64,000 bases of DNA from Gordionus sp. m RMFG-2023 (Eukaryota; Nematomorpha; Gordioida; Chordodea; Parachordodidae): the NCBI RefSeq assembly GCF_954871325.1, contig NC_088775.1, positions 91,704,805 through 91,768,804 on the forward strand, in the 5' to 3' direction. Position numbers and translations under genes: made by a program. Each line of letters begins with the position of its first letter. Positions within the stretch are counted from its first letter, which is position 1. Under the pieces are notes generated by a model, which made no database searches, was not told where the DNA came from, and worked only from the letters and a program-made list of their open reading frames with translations. This document shows, in pieces, positions 1 to 12,482 of this stretch.

Positions 1-1800
1 TAAAAAATTATTTGATGTTAGTTGTAATACAAGAGTCAAAAGTTATCAAATATTTTATGTTTAATAATTTAAAAGGAGAGTTATTTGTGATCCGAAAAGT
101 TTAATTTATTTGACGAATCAAATTTCTTTCCTCATTAAAAATAACCAAAAAAAATATATGAAAATAGTTTAAACTTTCATTTAATTATCCTTAAGTGGCA
201 CATAAAAGCATGAAAATTTTGTATCTGAAATGGAATGGATTTGGTCTTTTGAACAAGATATTTTTTCATTTTACATATACTTAATTAATTCCAGTGATAT
301 TTGCCTTATAAAAATTTAATGGTTCTAAGGTGTTTAATATTTTATTCTCTTGTGGAGGCTGAAGGTGGCTTTTCCTGCTAACTTTTAGGTAATGCTCATC
401 CCGTTTTGATATCAAAATCAGGTCCATGAGAGCTTAAATTATAATTTCTCTTCATATATTGAGTATACTACACCATCAGAAAAAAAGAAACATTTTTGAT
501 AAAATTTTAAAATTTTGATTTTAGGAAAGAAAACCAAATCATTTTAATTTTTAAAAAAAATTGGTCTTAAGTCTGCAAATTTATTAAGGCTCACCTTTAT
601 CTTAATATGAGTTTCTTTATAAAATTAGAATATTATTGCTTATTATAGTATAAAATGAGTATTTTCTTCAATTGGTTCTCTCTAAACGGTGTTTATTTAC
701 TAGGCATCATATGATAATGGGAATTATGAAAATTTTCCAATAATATCTCTAATATAGGCTCGAAAAACACTTCCAGCCTTTATAGTATTTGGATCTGATA
801 AAACGCCCTTTTCCTTGTCCAATTTTTTTTGCTATCATTGCTATGGATTCAGTAGTATCTTCTTTTTTAGGGTCCAAGGATTTGGTAAAATCGTCAATAT
901 CTGATTTTTTTCATTTCGAGAATGTGTTGTTTCGAATTTAGATTTTTTCTTAAAAACAATATTGACAATATATAACTTTAAAAGCTTACCATTAGATCAT
1001 AATGAAATTTAAATGAGGCTTCTAGCTAAAATTAAAGGGAGATCATTTTGCCCAAACTGTCCTAGTTTTCCGACTTTTAGAGGCCCCTGTCTCGGCCGCT
1101 GTTGGACTTTTATTATATTATACTCTGTTATTGCTAAATGATATCAGGTGCTTTATGTTATGGGGTTTAAACGTAGCTTTTATATAACAGTTCCCTCATT
1201 TATCGTGCGTCTCGCGATAGCTAAATCGTTCCTCTTAATTAGCAGCATCTATTGAAATTATTCCTTCTTATTTTTTTTACCTACGGTTTCTTTCTATATT
1301 TTCGAATTCATTTTATTTTACCCCTTGCCCTCCACCGTTAAAATAAAAGTATGAATGGATGGATGCTAAAGAAAAAATAAATTAAATCTTGAACTCAATC
1401 TTTCTGCCACCCCCCCCCACCTTTCTCCTCTTCACACTCTTTTTTAAATCCTCTCGAATAAGAGGTATAATAAATTTTTATTTCCTTTTTATTGACAATC
1501 GAAAAAAAAAAAATATAATATGCATATAATATTGCCTTTGTTTAGATAAGAAATAAATTTTTGAATTTAAAAAAAAAGTAGTAAAAAAAAATAAAATAAA
1601 AATATAGTTTGATTTGTGATAGATAGGAATATATCGTCCATCGTGATTAATGTAATGAATGGGAAAAATGGAGTATAATATATTTTATCATTGTAATAAT
1701 ATTTTTTTTTAAAAAAAACGTATAAAATACTTTGAAATTTTAAAAAATAGAAGAAGTATATTAACATTTGTAAGATAATGTGGATAATAAACATCAAAAA
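1..1800. other. AT-rich stretch without an identifiable gene
   Basis: No gene or repeat here can be named. A GC-richer block at about 1012-1140 reads on the plus strand as a 42-codon frame starting at an ATG, with a Cys-rich CPNC...PC...C pattern. The frame is short and isolated, so I treat it as unexplained rather than as a gene. Long open runs on either strand in the rest are AT-rich noise. Confidence 0.5.
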
Positions 1801-1810
1801 TTATCGTTAC

Positions 1811-1978
1811 TTTTTAAAACGGCTAACTCACTATTTTAACCAGAAAAATATTTCCTAAGCCCTCAACATTTCGATAAAATAGTGTCTAACCTATGTTCCT
1901 CTTACGAGCAAAATCTTCAGGCTTGAGTGCAATATTTTTTTAGATGAAATAATGAGTTAGCCGTCTTTGACAACACTA
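1811..1978. repeat. Worn copy of the TAGTG palindromic MITE family
   Basis: The ends match the intact family member at 58930-59152: an inner left arm AAAACGGCTAACTCA, the central words CAGAAAAATATT and AAAATCTTCAGGCTTG, and a right end GAGTTAGCC...CAACACTA. The outermost left arm is not recognisable. No target duplication is visible. This is a non-autonomous DNA element with no coding capacity. Confidence 0.65.
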
Positions 1979-2019
1979 ATTTAGAGGATAGGGTTTGGCG
2001 GAGTTCCTATATGATCATT

Positions 2020-2090
2020 CCGCCGGTCCGGTGAGCGGTAACTTCATCAATTAGATATAGGTCGGACCCGCGGTTCAAAAAAAAATTAAT
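2020..2090 (+). repeat. Possible tRNA-derived SINE head
   Basis: The order resembles the internal RNA polymerase III promoter of a tRNA-derived SINE. GTGAGCGGTAAC at about 2030-2042 is A-box-like, and CGGTTCAAA at 2071-2079 is B-box-like with the right spacing of some 30 bases. A run of A follows. Both boxes are degenerate, and the flanks do not fold into a tRNA. It lies directly after a MITE copy. It could be chance similarity. Confidence 0.28.
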
Positions 2091-2181
2091 GTTATCTTTC
2101 CTTTCTATTCTCCCCCCTTTTTTAAACCTGCTGGTTGAATAACACAAATAATAAAAATGAATTCCAAAATAAATAAGGTGA

Positions 2182-2436
2182 TTGATATTCGTTTTCATAT
2201 CATATTCTGTAATAAATATCAGTATCGAAATTACTGCTGAATATTTTAATTATATTCATAGCACTTTCAATATTGGAATACTTTACAAGTTTAGAAAAAT
2301 ACTTTATAAGACGCCATATGGGCGGACTGCTCTTGTAAAAGGAATAATGTTGAGAGAATTGTCAGAACATAATTTAATTTCGGAAAGAATCCTAGTAATA
2401 ACTATATTAGTAAACAAGGATATCATATTTGAATAA
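2182..2436 (+). other. Unassigned open frame, possible exon
   Basis: An 84-codon plus-strand frame. Its first half is AT-rich hydrophobic noise, but the stretch at 2311-2394 is balanced and protein-like (TPYGRTALVKG, then LRELSEHNLISERI). A GTAATA donor-like site falls at 2395. A second short segment at 2669-2709 is also protein-like (YLKDFGPIWEHM) and ends exactly at a consensus GTGAGT donor. The two do not join in phase with these sites, so at least one boundary is wrong or they are unrelated. No family recognised. Confidence 0.2.
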
Positions 2437-3481
2437 ATAACGTAATCTTTTTTAAAATGTTAAATATATAATACAATATCGTCTGCTTAGGGTTGATGTG
2501 ATAAAACCAGATAAAAAGTATTAGTCACAAAATAAATAAATAAACGACTCATATTTAGTAAAAAAAAAGAAAGGCTCTTTAATTTCGAAATAAAAAAGAG
2601 AAACAAAATTTAAAGTCGATTTTCCATAGCAAATTAAATGAAATATAGTTTATCGAAAATATCGTGAGCTCGTACCTTAAGGACTTCGGTCCTATTTGGG
2701 AACATATGAGTGAGTGGTTTTAGAATATATTCAATTTATTTTTTTTAAACGGGGTCTATTGAGGTTAATTTCGTTAAAATAGAATTTCGTAAATACATTT
2801 TCCCATTAGATTGAATCAATGTTCCATTCTTAGGGAGCTAAAAAACGGTTTTAGCCTTAAAATATAATCTCGGCCTCGTTTTGTTGAAAACATGGTTAAA
2901 CTTTGGAAATAAGCATATACGCGTCACGCCTCAATGATTTGCGGATTTTATTCGGCACGCGCCTATAGATTGAGCCAAATTTACTGATTTTCCGCCATTT
3001 AAAAAAAAAATATAATCTCTAATATCAAATCAAAATAAAATCGGAAATTAATAAAACAAATTCAATCAATAATCGATGATACCGAACCATAAACAGAATA
3101 TTAGATTAATGTGTTATTAATTGAGCATATTATATGGTAAAAAATAACGTTAACATTTGGTTAATTATTGCATTTGAATAATATTAATAATGACTTACTT
3201 TTTCAATAATATTGTTAATAGAAATTTATTAAAATATTGAATTTTATATGTTCATAAATTATATGAAAATGAACTTTTTGTAATAATTAATATTTAATAA
3301 AGTGCAAAAGTTGATAACTGACTGTGGTAAGTTGTTTTCATAAGCAATTCGTTGGTTTACCACAATGAAATTATAATAACTTTTAAAATAAAAATTTTTT
3401 TTTAACCTATTTAGTATACACGCCATAGATTGATTCTTAAAAAAAAAATATTTCCATTTTGCAAACCGAAATACGTTTGAA

Positions 3482-4032
3482 TAGACCACATCGAAAACGC
3501 CGCCGCTTATGAAATTCACGATGACGCGCCGCCGATTTACCTATCGTAGCGATTGAGAATCATGAGAAAATATTTTGACAAAATTAGCAGCTAAACATTC
3601 AACAAGTTGAAATAATGATTCTACTCTTAGTGATTTAGAACAAGAGTGCCATGTTCATGTAAAGCCTTCAAAAGGTATGGATGTCCTAAATTTCTGGAGA
3701 AAAGAGGATCGAACTTCCTAATCTTTCCACGCTAGCTAAAAAAATTGTATTACGGCAACTATCACACTTAGTGAAAGAGTTTTCTCTACGAATGACGTTG
3801 AATTCAAGATCATGTCGGGAAATTTTGAATTTATAATGAACAAAAAATATACCGAGATATCTGTGGAGTAGTGAATATTTTAATTTAATTTTTCTTAAAA
3901 AAATTAATTGGCAATAAAAAATATATAATATAAAATTTTATAACGGTGCGCCGATTAAATCCGCCTATGTTGACGGCGGCTAAAAATTAACGCGCCGCCG
4001 GCCGCCGATAGTTTCATCGGCGTACTGGTCTA
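3482..4032 (+). mobile_element. Short hAT-type relic with C-terminal transposase remnant
   Basis: Both ends start TAGACCA when read inward, and GC-rich subterminal words (GCGCCGCC and its complement) lie at both ends, unlike the AT-rich surroundings. The 8 bases outside are CGTTTGAA on the left and CGTGTGAT on the right, a 6/8 match expected for an aged hAT target duplication. Inside, plus-strand remnants of the hAT dimerisation region can be read: VLNFWRKEDRT near 3680 and SERVFSTNDV near 3775. In-frame stops lie between them. At 551 bp most of the transposase is gone, so this is an internally deleted, inactive copy. Confidence 0.7.
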
Positions 4033-4386
4033 CGTGTGATTTGTTTTTAATAAAGAAAGGTAAAATGTAAATAATAATTCTAAGGATAACAATATATAAT
4101 GTTTAATTTCCAATCCTAGCAATAGGATATCGAACTACGTCACATGTCACAATAAGGTAACCTAAGAGAAGCCCATCCGCAATTTTTTGGGGCGCTGCAG
4201 TTATCTGTAGGCATGAGAGGCATGAGGGGTAAAACAACTTACTTAAACCTCCATGGTAAATACAAGATAGTTTATTCCATTAAAATTTAATTTTGAATGA
4301 TTGGGGAATTATTAATAATATTGGAACTGTGAGTTCGAAATCATCTGTAGAAGAAATGGTTAAACCATTTGGTTAAATAAAATTAT

Positions 4387-5167
4387 TAAGGCTGTGCCGA
4401 TATTAATATTCGATATTTTATAATGATATTTATTTACCATCTATCCTTTGAACCAAAAAAAATATCAGTATTTTTTATTTTCAAAAAAAAAACCAACTAA
4501 CTTTAGCGTGTAACGGTGAGCACAAATCGAGCGCTTCAAATGCTGCGTTGCGAGCGCGAATGAAGCATTTCAAACCTCGTGCAAATTGGTAAAAAATTAC
4601 CGTTTGGCGTTAGCAACCATTTTAAAAAAAAGAAGCAAATAAGTTTGCTTTTTCGATACTTTTTTTAAATTCTTCGCTTTGTAATATCATATAAAAATGT
4701 AAATATAAACAACTTACTAATCCTAAAAAAAAAAGAATATTTAGAAATTTAAAGAAAATAAGAACGCAGACGATAATAAAATTTTTCAAAGACGAGTCCT
4801 TTTTTGTTAGTACTTATTTAAAATTTTGTATCGACGATATTGATATAAAGGCAACCTCAATTTAAACAAGGGACGCGTATGGCAAAAAGTAAACGCTCAA
4901 TTTATGTGCACTATAAAGTGTATTTTGTTTCTTTTTTTTTAAATCTCCAAAAGTTAATAATCTCATTTAAAATATTTTCAATGTTTATGGTGGTGAATGT
5001 GTCGTTAAGCGGTTCCATTTGGCCGATATTTATAAAAAATGGCTAAATCAAGACTTTAATTAGATAATATTATTAGCTAAGTTTAACGGCATCGGATAGG
5101 ATTTTTTTTTAATTACCGGCCTGATCCGATATTATCGGCACGGATATTTAATATCGGCACAACACCT
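4387..5167. repeat. Non-autonomous element with GTGCCGATATTAA ends
   Basis: The left end reads GCTGTGCCGATATTAATATTCG and the right end is its inverted counterpart, ATATTAATATCGGCACAAC-like, with several ATCCGATATT/ATCGGCAC words just inside it. Partial relatives lie at about 11190-11930 and 22174-22310. A GC-richer block at 4500-4620 (words GAGCGC and GAAGCATTTCAA) may be a separate insertion. No coding frame and no clear target duplication. The architecture is hAT-like, by analogy with the better-preserved families in this window. Confidence 0.5.
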
Positions 5168-7440
5168 AGTAAAAGTACAAAAAAAAAGTACAAATTTATA
5201 ATAAAATTTAAAAGGATAAAAGTATAAATTTATAAAAGTTAAAACTTTTCTTGAAAATAAATATTCTCGATCTTCCCAATTATATTAAATTTCAACAAAT
5301 AAGATTTACACACACTATGAAAAAAACATCCGATTAAGTATCATAATAATCGAACATTATAGTATGCAAATTTATAATTCAACAAAAATACATACTACAA
5401 AAAAAAACTTTGCAAATCTCTTAAACTATGAGAATTATTTTGGGATCAAGGGCAGAATATCATTTTTCGTAGCTTAGTAAACTCCTAGTTATGGTTTATA
5501 AGGGGATTAGTAAGAGGTTAGTGAATAGGGCAAATCTGTAACACCTTTATGAAAATGATATAGAATACTTAAGCATAGAAGCAGATCTCAAAAATAGATT
5601 TTTAACAGCAGAAAAATTTCTAGAACACTCATTCAAGTTTCATGCTTTTATTTCGATAGGAAAAAAAATGAAGGTCTTTATTCAAATTCAAAAGATTCTT
5701 AAATGTATAATTAATATTAATTTATAAAATTCTCCATTGATTTTTATGTAATATAAATAATTAATAATTAAATATTTTTAGAATTTTTTTTAATAAAATA
5801 GCTAAACCTAGGTTAGATGTGCTACATTGTCCACTAACCTATTCATTTATGCAAAAAATTATCGAAATGCTAAGCTTTCAATATATTTTGGCATATGTTT
5901 GAAAAAAATACATGCATAATTATAACCATATGACCAATTTTTATAGTGTGATAACTCTTAGACCAATATATATTTTGCAATATGTTTGAAAAAAATTTAT
6001 TCACAATTTTAGCCATATGACCAATTTTTATATTATGATAACTCTTAGACCAGTATTTATCCCTTTATAGAACTTTTTACAAATCTAAATTTATTTTTAT
6101 GACCATTTTTGATTTTTGGTTAAGCTGATTTTCACTGTGATCAATTTTGTCATAAAAAAGGGCTATTATAAGAAGTATATATCAGGGTTATAGCTAAATT
6201 ATATTTTGAGGTTTTTTAAAATTAAATAGTCTTTTAAAAAAATTTCATTAAAAGGTGGCCATATCTCAGGAATAATCCAAGTACACTGAAATTATTATTT
6301 TAGTGTATAAAATACTACCATAATATAAATTTCTTATTAAAACAATGGGGACAAGATGGACCTTAAGTTGATCTGATATTGAATCTTTAATTTATTAGTT
6401 ATTAGGAAGAAAAATGTAGTAATAATTTTTAGCAATGTAACATTTAAAAAATGATAGCTATAGCTAAGAAAGTGGATAACCAGTAGCAAAGATACTTTTT
6501 GAGAGAAAAGCTAAATATCATTTTTCAATGAAAGGTTTAATAAAACTCAAGTTTTATATGAAGTTATAATAATATAATAGGAAAACTCTTATTTATCATA
6601 AGACATTTGACACAATAATTTTTAAAAAAAATTAAATATTACATTGTTTAATATTTTGATAGATATATTATGTTAGAAATATATTTTATAATATATAAGA
6701 TTTATAGAATTATTATTTGTAATTTTTATAAATTGACTATTTCATAATGGGACCCAGAAAACTAATAAGAAATTATTTTTTAATCTACTATATCATATTT
6801 ATGGTTTATATAGCATATTTAAATATTGAATAAAAAAACAAAACTGTACTTGTATTATATTTATTGGAATAATATTTTTTATCAGAAAAATTTGTTCCAT
6901 AATTGTGATTTGTAATATAAGAATTTTAAATAAAATTTCAATCTGATATAAATTTTAACTGATGTGAAGTGGTAATTTAAATTACACAAAACTTTTTGAT
7001 AATTTTTATGAATGCTAGTAAGTATATTATTGATATAAACTTTTTTAATTTAAAGCAACATAATTGAATGAAGCTTTATTTAACAATCAATAAAATATTT
7101 TTAAAATTAAAGTGTCAAGGGAAGAACATTTTTGTTAAATCTTGGTTGAATAAAAATAGTTGATTATAAATTAATGCTAATTTACCTTGATATTAATTTC
7201 AAAAAGTTTTGAAGATTTCATATTTTCGATAAATAATGAATGAGAAACCCGACCTAATGAAACAGACGATCAATCAATCAATTAGTGCATCTAATAGAAA
7301 ATTTATAAATATAATATTATAACAAAAATATCATAGTATCTTCATCATGATTCACAGAATAGGTGTGTCCTTAAAAAAATCTAGATACAAATGCAAATAA
7401 AATAATCTTATATAAAATAGTAAAATCATAAGATTTAAGA
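5168..7440. other. AT-rich stretch; one long open frame, otherwise empty
   Basis: Apart from the two-unit tandem repeat at 5879-6053 I see no gene, RNA or named repeat. A 61-codon plus-strand open frame without an early ATG runs from 5542 to 5724, and its middle is protein-like (EADLKNRFLTAEKFLEHSF). An AG-type acceptor lies just before AATACTT at about 5564. It could be an exon, but nothing nearby supports a gene model. Confidence 0.3.
5879..6053. repeat. Two-unit tandem duplication, about 87 bp per unit
   Basis: Two consecutive units share ATATGTTTGAAAAAAAT, CCATATGACCAATTTTTAT and GATAACTCTTAGACCA in the same order and spacing, with scattered substitutions between them. It is non-coding. 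Confidence 0.75.
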
Positions 7441-7592
7441 TACTTGTAACTTTTACCATAGGTGTAGCCAGGCTTTTCCTAAAGCAAGGGAATCAAAAAA
7501 TTACTGGGGGCTTCACCCCCAGACCACATTTTGGGCGGGCTTTTAGTCCGCTTTTGCACGGCCTTGGACCGGGCTACCTTAGTCTATAAAGA

Positions 7593-7990
7593 AGATATTT
7601 TTACAAGATAGGAGTAAAAAAACAAATATGCTTGTCTCACCAATACCGTGTTTATCCCAATCGTTACCAATACCCTAGGCATGTTCGGAAGTGATGCTTT
7701 CATCAAAACTATATTTATAAAAATGATGCAGATCTCAGGGGACCCCAATGAAAGATTTTACCTTCGTCAGCAGATTTCCCTGGAAATCGGAAATCTGCCA
7801 TTCCAATTTTTTAAGCATTCACTCTTCTCTAGGGTGATTTGTACCCTTTTTTTAAATTTTATTATTTTCTTCTCATTTCGCTTTTATACATATATATTTT
7901 TTAGTTCATTTTTAATATATTATTTGTTTTTTAATATGTATTTTATTATAATTTGTAACTGAAAAATTTGTGAAAATTTATTTTTTTTTA
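7593..7990 (+). mobile_element. LINE 3' fragment (post-reverse-transcriptase domain)
   Basis: The plus strand reads FIPIVTNTLGMFG, then QISGDPNERFYLRQQISLEI, which fits the conserved C-terminal end of a class of non-LTR retrotransposon ORF2 proteins (pattern FIPxxxET-G-G, GEP...FL-QRISxAI). Its AT-rich 3' tail to about 7990 is the reverse complement of 17868-18020, so both pieces come from the same family. It is truncated at the 5' side, as usual for LINEs, and lacks the reverse transcriptase. It lies inside the composite element at 7457-9663. Confidence 0.6.
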
Positions 7991-8571
7991 ACTTATATTT
8001 AATTATAAAATATAAAAAAAAAGATAGGAGGTTAATTTTAATAAAAAAAATATGCCTGGAACAAAAATGAAATATATTTTTATCAGTTTATATATAATAT
8101 AATATATTACTTGCTTGTATATACATTAATATAAAAGCATGGTAATAATTTATTTCAAACAAGTATAAGAAATTTATTTATAAAAAGTAAGTAGACATAT
8201 AGTTGATATTCCTCTATTATATAGAATTAGTTACAAAATACTAGGTAAAATTCCACTTTTCAGACATATTTGACAGTTAGATAATATATTACAGTTAATA
8301 TTTTAACATATTTTACTAATCAATGCTCCTGATAATAAATATAGAAACAATTTGCATTCAATTATTTAACGCCATATATTTATTTTAAATAAAAAATGAT
8401 ATTAAAAATTAATCTTCATATTATTCTTCCCACAATGTCTTTAAAAAATATTTTCTGATGTCCTTATCAATATTTTATAGTTTTCTGTAAAATATATAAT
8501 TCGCTATATTGGTAAAAATTACTTGATTGTCATATGATAATTGATAAAATTAGCTATACTGTAAATTTTAG

Positions 8572-9138
8572 AAGTGTCTATATGAGCGGGAGGGGTAGGA
8601 ACAGTTTGCATCCTATATTTTGAAAGGGGTAGGGAATAGGCTGTTTTAATGGGGGTAGGATAAATTTTGGGGGGATTATCAATTAAATTTTGAGATGAAA
8701 GGACAACATTTATTGCTGTAAAATTAATACTTTTATTATAGAATTATTATAATACATCTGTATATTGCAAACAATCATACACATTGTTTTCCAAATAAAT
8801 CTTTCTGCTATCCTTTTAAATGTAATTTAAAAGGTTTAGATATTTCAGCAAACTTATAATGCCATAATATTTAATTCATTGTAAATAATGAAGGTTTTAA
8901 TTGAATTTATCTAAAAAATAAATTTTTTATATTCACAAAATATCGATAGTTGGTAGTAGAGATAGATTAATTTAAGTTATCCTAGATAAATTCTCTGAAA
9001 AGAGTATCAATAAATTAAAAAGGTGAAAATAATAATAGAAAAACACCGCCGCCGAAGACTGCAAAATTTTTTAGTGGTGTAGGCAAAGGTTTTTGAAGGA
9101 GGTTTGCATCCAGTGAAAATCCTGTCATTTAGACGCTG
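8572..9138. repeat. CAGCGTCT-family hAT-like non-autonomous element, diverged copy
   Basis: This is a longer, worn relative of the element at 42879-43272. It shares GTCTATATGAGCGGGAGGGG at the left, a long common interior (TATTGCTGTAAAA, ATACTTTTATTATAGAA, CTGCTATCCTTTTAAAT, AGTTATTTCAGCA-like words) and GGTTTGCATCCAGTGAAAAT...AGACGCTG at the right. The flanking 8-mers match poorly, so the insertion is old. No coding capacity. Confidence 0.7.
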
Positions 9139-10252
9139 AATCTACTACATATAATATTCTACTGTTTGTATTGTGCTTTAATTTTTTTATTTAACTTATG
9201 ATTTAATTTTATCAATTGTTTTATAATTATATTTTACTTTTATTAAGATAAATAAATTAAAATTACTCACTTTATAAAAAATTATATTTGATATATTATA
9301 TTATTTAGTAATTTTATGGATCTATTATTAATAATTATAATTCATTTCACTTTTGTCTTAAGACTTATCTTTGGCTTATATTCCATTTCTTAAAAAACAT
9401 TTTTGGTTCACTTTTTTTGTATATAAATGCTTTTTTCCAAAAATATATAAATTATGATGAATAGTTTTTTAAAAAAATATAAATTTTTCTATTCTTTCTT
9501 TCAAATTATTGTTTAAGATATATGCATACATTTTTGGGGGTCAGGGAGTGGGGGGAGGACTAAGCTGAATATTTTTTATTAGCTTAAAATAATATTCACA
9601 AAAAGTGATAAATTTCTGAAAAGGGGGATATCCCCTATCCCCCCCCCCCCAGCTACGCCTATGCTTTTTATAAACAAGATTATTTTAGATATAAGATACT
9701 TTTAAGTAAAATATTTTCTCTACAATGATCTGTAAAAGTTAATGAGAAGTCTTAAATGATCTAGTGGTTAACGAATATTATTGTTTGCCCACCCAACTAC
9801 TATAAAAAAAATGGATCCATCAATTAGAGTGGAAATGGAGAGTACTATACGCAATAAAACAGAAAACCATATGGGCGTAACAAGCTTCAATCCCTTTTTT
9901 TAGCTAAGATTATCCAAAATTATCTTCTTTTTCTAAAAATTACTTTCTTTTTTTAGCTATCATTATCCAAAATTATTTTATTTTTTTTAGTTAACATTTT
10001 TATAATTACGTTTGATATTTTAAAAATTAATGTTTTGAGCGGTCTTCAAATTTTTTAGGGGGCTCTAGCCCTTGCCTTTTTCCTAGTGACTTTACTGCCA
10101 TATATATGTTAATAACCAGCTTAAAGATAAATTCTATAGGCGGAAAAATAAGAGCTCTTACATAGAAACCCAAAAGAATCTATTATCTAAAATATAAAAA
10201 TAAAATTAATTATTCATATTTTTTGGAAACATATAGTAACAACTTTTTTTAA

Positions 10253-10615
10253 TTAGTGTTGTAAAATAATGTAGAATAAGGTAATATAGTTATGAACGGC
10301 GTTTATTTTGTTTCAAAGGGTAACGAGTAACGTGTTTATTATTTTTTGAATAATGGTAACGAAAAACGTTACTTTAAATATTTGTAAAAAGAATTTTTTT
10401 TAAATTTTATATATAATTTAAGCTGAGTTTTTAATTCAGATCAATCACCAAAATTTTTCATTTAAATTTTATTTATTACATTTTTATAGTGCTGTAAACG
10501 TTACTATAAAAAAGAAACGCTTTACCGTTACTAGTTACATATGGAAAAAGCCTTTTCAAAAAAGGAAAGCGTGTTACCGACTTTTCAAAAAGGTAACGGC
10601 TTCTCGTTACTTAAA
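10253..10615. repeat. hAT-like relic with repeated GTAACG/CGTTAC words
   Basis: A TAGTGTTGTAAAATAATG-like left end is followed by many copies of GTAACG and CGTTAC in both orientations (10318-10375 and 10495-10610), the pattern of subterminal transposase-binding arrays in hAT elements. A similar block lies at about 15775-15855. No transposase remnant is visible between the ends and no target duplication was found. Confidence 0.4.
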
Positions 10616-11189
10616 AAAATTAAATATATTCAAAAATAATATTTATTTTTTTTCGACAATATATAATAAAATAAAACTATACAAAAACAATATATAAGAT
10701 CGTTTTATAAAAAAAAATTTCATATATATAATTATAATATAAATAAAATTATACAAAAATAATATATTATAAGATAACATCTTTATGTATCAATTTTTTA
10801 TTTATTCTTACAATAATTGATGTCCAAATTTTGATCAGACAAACAAGAGCGCTTAGTGCTCACCACAGATGGTTAAATAATGGGTTGTTATATATAGTAT
10901 TTTAATAATAAATAAAATCTATAATGAAATTCTCTGTAAAATTTTATTATTGGATAAATCCTAGCTACACCACTATTCCATATATATATATTATTTAAAC
11001 AAAATTTTTAAATTGTTCTTTAAATTTATTAACAATTATAGTTAAATCAATAGCAATACTAAAACAAAAAATAGAAGATATTGTTTAAAAAACTCAATAT
11101 AATATGAACCAAAACCAATATTTTGTTAATCTTGGGTTTTAATGTTGGTTTCCAGCCCAATACTGTAGTTTAATTTAATTGCTAATATT

Positions 11190-11930
11190 TATAGCTCTAC
11201 CGATCCACATATTTTTCACCAATCCGATATTGCGATACTGATCCAATATTTATATTAATTTTCGCAACCCCACTTTGAACCATAATTAAGAAATCAATAT
11301 TTTTTATTAAAAAAAATCAAATTATGCATTTAATTTTATTTCTTTATTTCTACAATTAAAACTATAATTAAAAACATATATTTTTATGTTGGTATGAATT
11401 ATAAAATTGTATTATTTAATATATAAAATTATAATATATTAGATTTTTTAAAATAAATATTAGAGCCTCACTATTTATATCCCCTGCCTTACTGAAAGCA
11501 GACATGATTCCGTAAATAACGCATTTTGCAAAATTATCTCTGTCTTTTGTAAAATATTTCCATAATTCAGACACCATATTTAAAAAAATTCTTTTATTTA
11601 AAGTATAAATAATAAAATTGGCGTTATTATTTAAAAAGATTTAAAGTAAATAAAACTTTGTCCTTTCTATTTTTATAAAAAAAACATTTAAAATACTATA
11701 TATTTATTTTAAAAAAGTAATAAAATTTATTTTCATTGTTTAAAAAAATTATTTAGAAGATATCAAATAACGTAAAATAAATATACATAGTATATAATAA
11801 CAAAATAAGAAAAGTAAAAAGATCGGATCGGTTTTTTACAGGTATCGGCCCAATCCGATATTTTTGGAAAACGCTAAATATCTGTGCCTATCCGATCCGA
11901 TATTTAATATCGGCACAGTCGTACTTATAT
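11190..11930. repeat. Partial copy of the GTGCCGATATT family
   Basis: The right side at 11820-11925 carries repeated AATCCGATATTT, ATCCGATCCGATATTTAAT and finally ATATCGGCACAG, the same terminal words as in 4387-5167. The left side at about 11195-11260 has CCGATCCACAT and AATCCGATATTG words. The middle is AT-rich with no coding remnant. Confidence 0.45.
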
Positions 11931-12482
11931 TTTAATTCCATGATTAAGCTTTTCAAAATATTATGATATAATATTATTCTATTATTAAAGTAATGTTTAA
12001 ATTAATGATATATTAATTCATCTTTTTTACTTATGCTTTTTTAAGTTTGAACTGCTGGATTGACATAATAATAATACTTACACTGACGATGCATTCATTA
12101 AAAGTGTACATCAATGAAAAAAAGCTGGGGCGCCATTTTGGTAACCCATATCATTATCCAAAATTTTGAACGAGAGGCCAATATATAACTCTGCTTTTAC
12201 ACCAATGATAAAAAATTTAGTATTTAAATGTCTAGCATCTCAATTCTAATATATGTAGGTAAAAATATGAATTCAGATTAAATTCTGATGAATTTAAAAA
12301 ATTTGATGTGGATCTGATGATAATAAAATAAAGACCATTTTATTAAATTCCCCCAATTAAATTCTATGCCAGTTAAAAATGTTTAGCAGAGCAAAGGATA
12401 TGTTGAGTTTTAAACGATCTTGTTTAACTGATAAAATTTTACAAATTATTGAAAAAAAACTTATCTTATAATATAATTTTAG

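Larger units (their letters stand above)
7457..9663. mobile_element. Composite element bounded by CATAGGYGTAGC inverted ends
   Basis: The left end reads CATAGGTGTAGCCAGG, and the right end, read inward from the other strand, is CATAGGCGTAGCTGGG. Such ends are typical of hAT elements. A perfect hairpin (CTGGGGG, loop CTTCA, CCCCCAG) sits at 7504-7522. The interior holds no transposase but contains a LINE tail at 7593-7990 and a separate hAT-like non-autonomous element at 8572-9138, so it looks like a nest. The 8-bp flanks do not match well. The two ends may therefore belong to one old element or to two related ones. Confidence 0.45.

Noticed and set aside
1567-1797. 76-codon minus-strand frame rich in Phe, Ile and Tyr
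   Set aside because: Low-complexity AT-driven frame; hydrophobicity follows from base composition.
7648-7962. 104-codon plus-strand open frame as a gene
   Set aside because: Its first half is the LINE C-terminal fragment and its second half is the AT-rich LINE tail; it is not a host gene.
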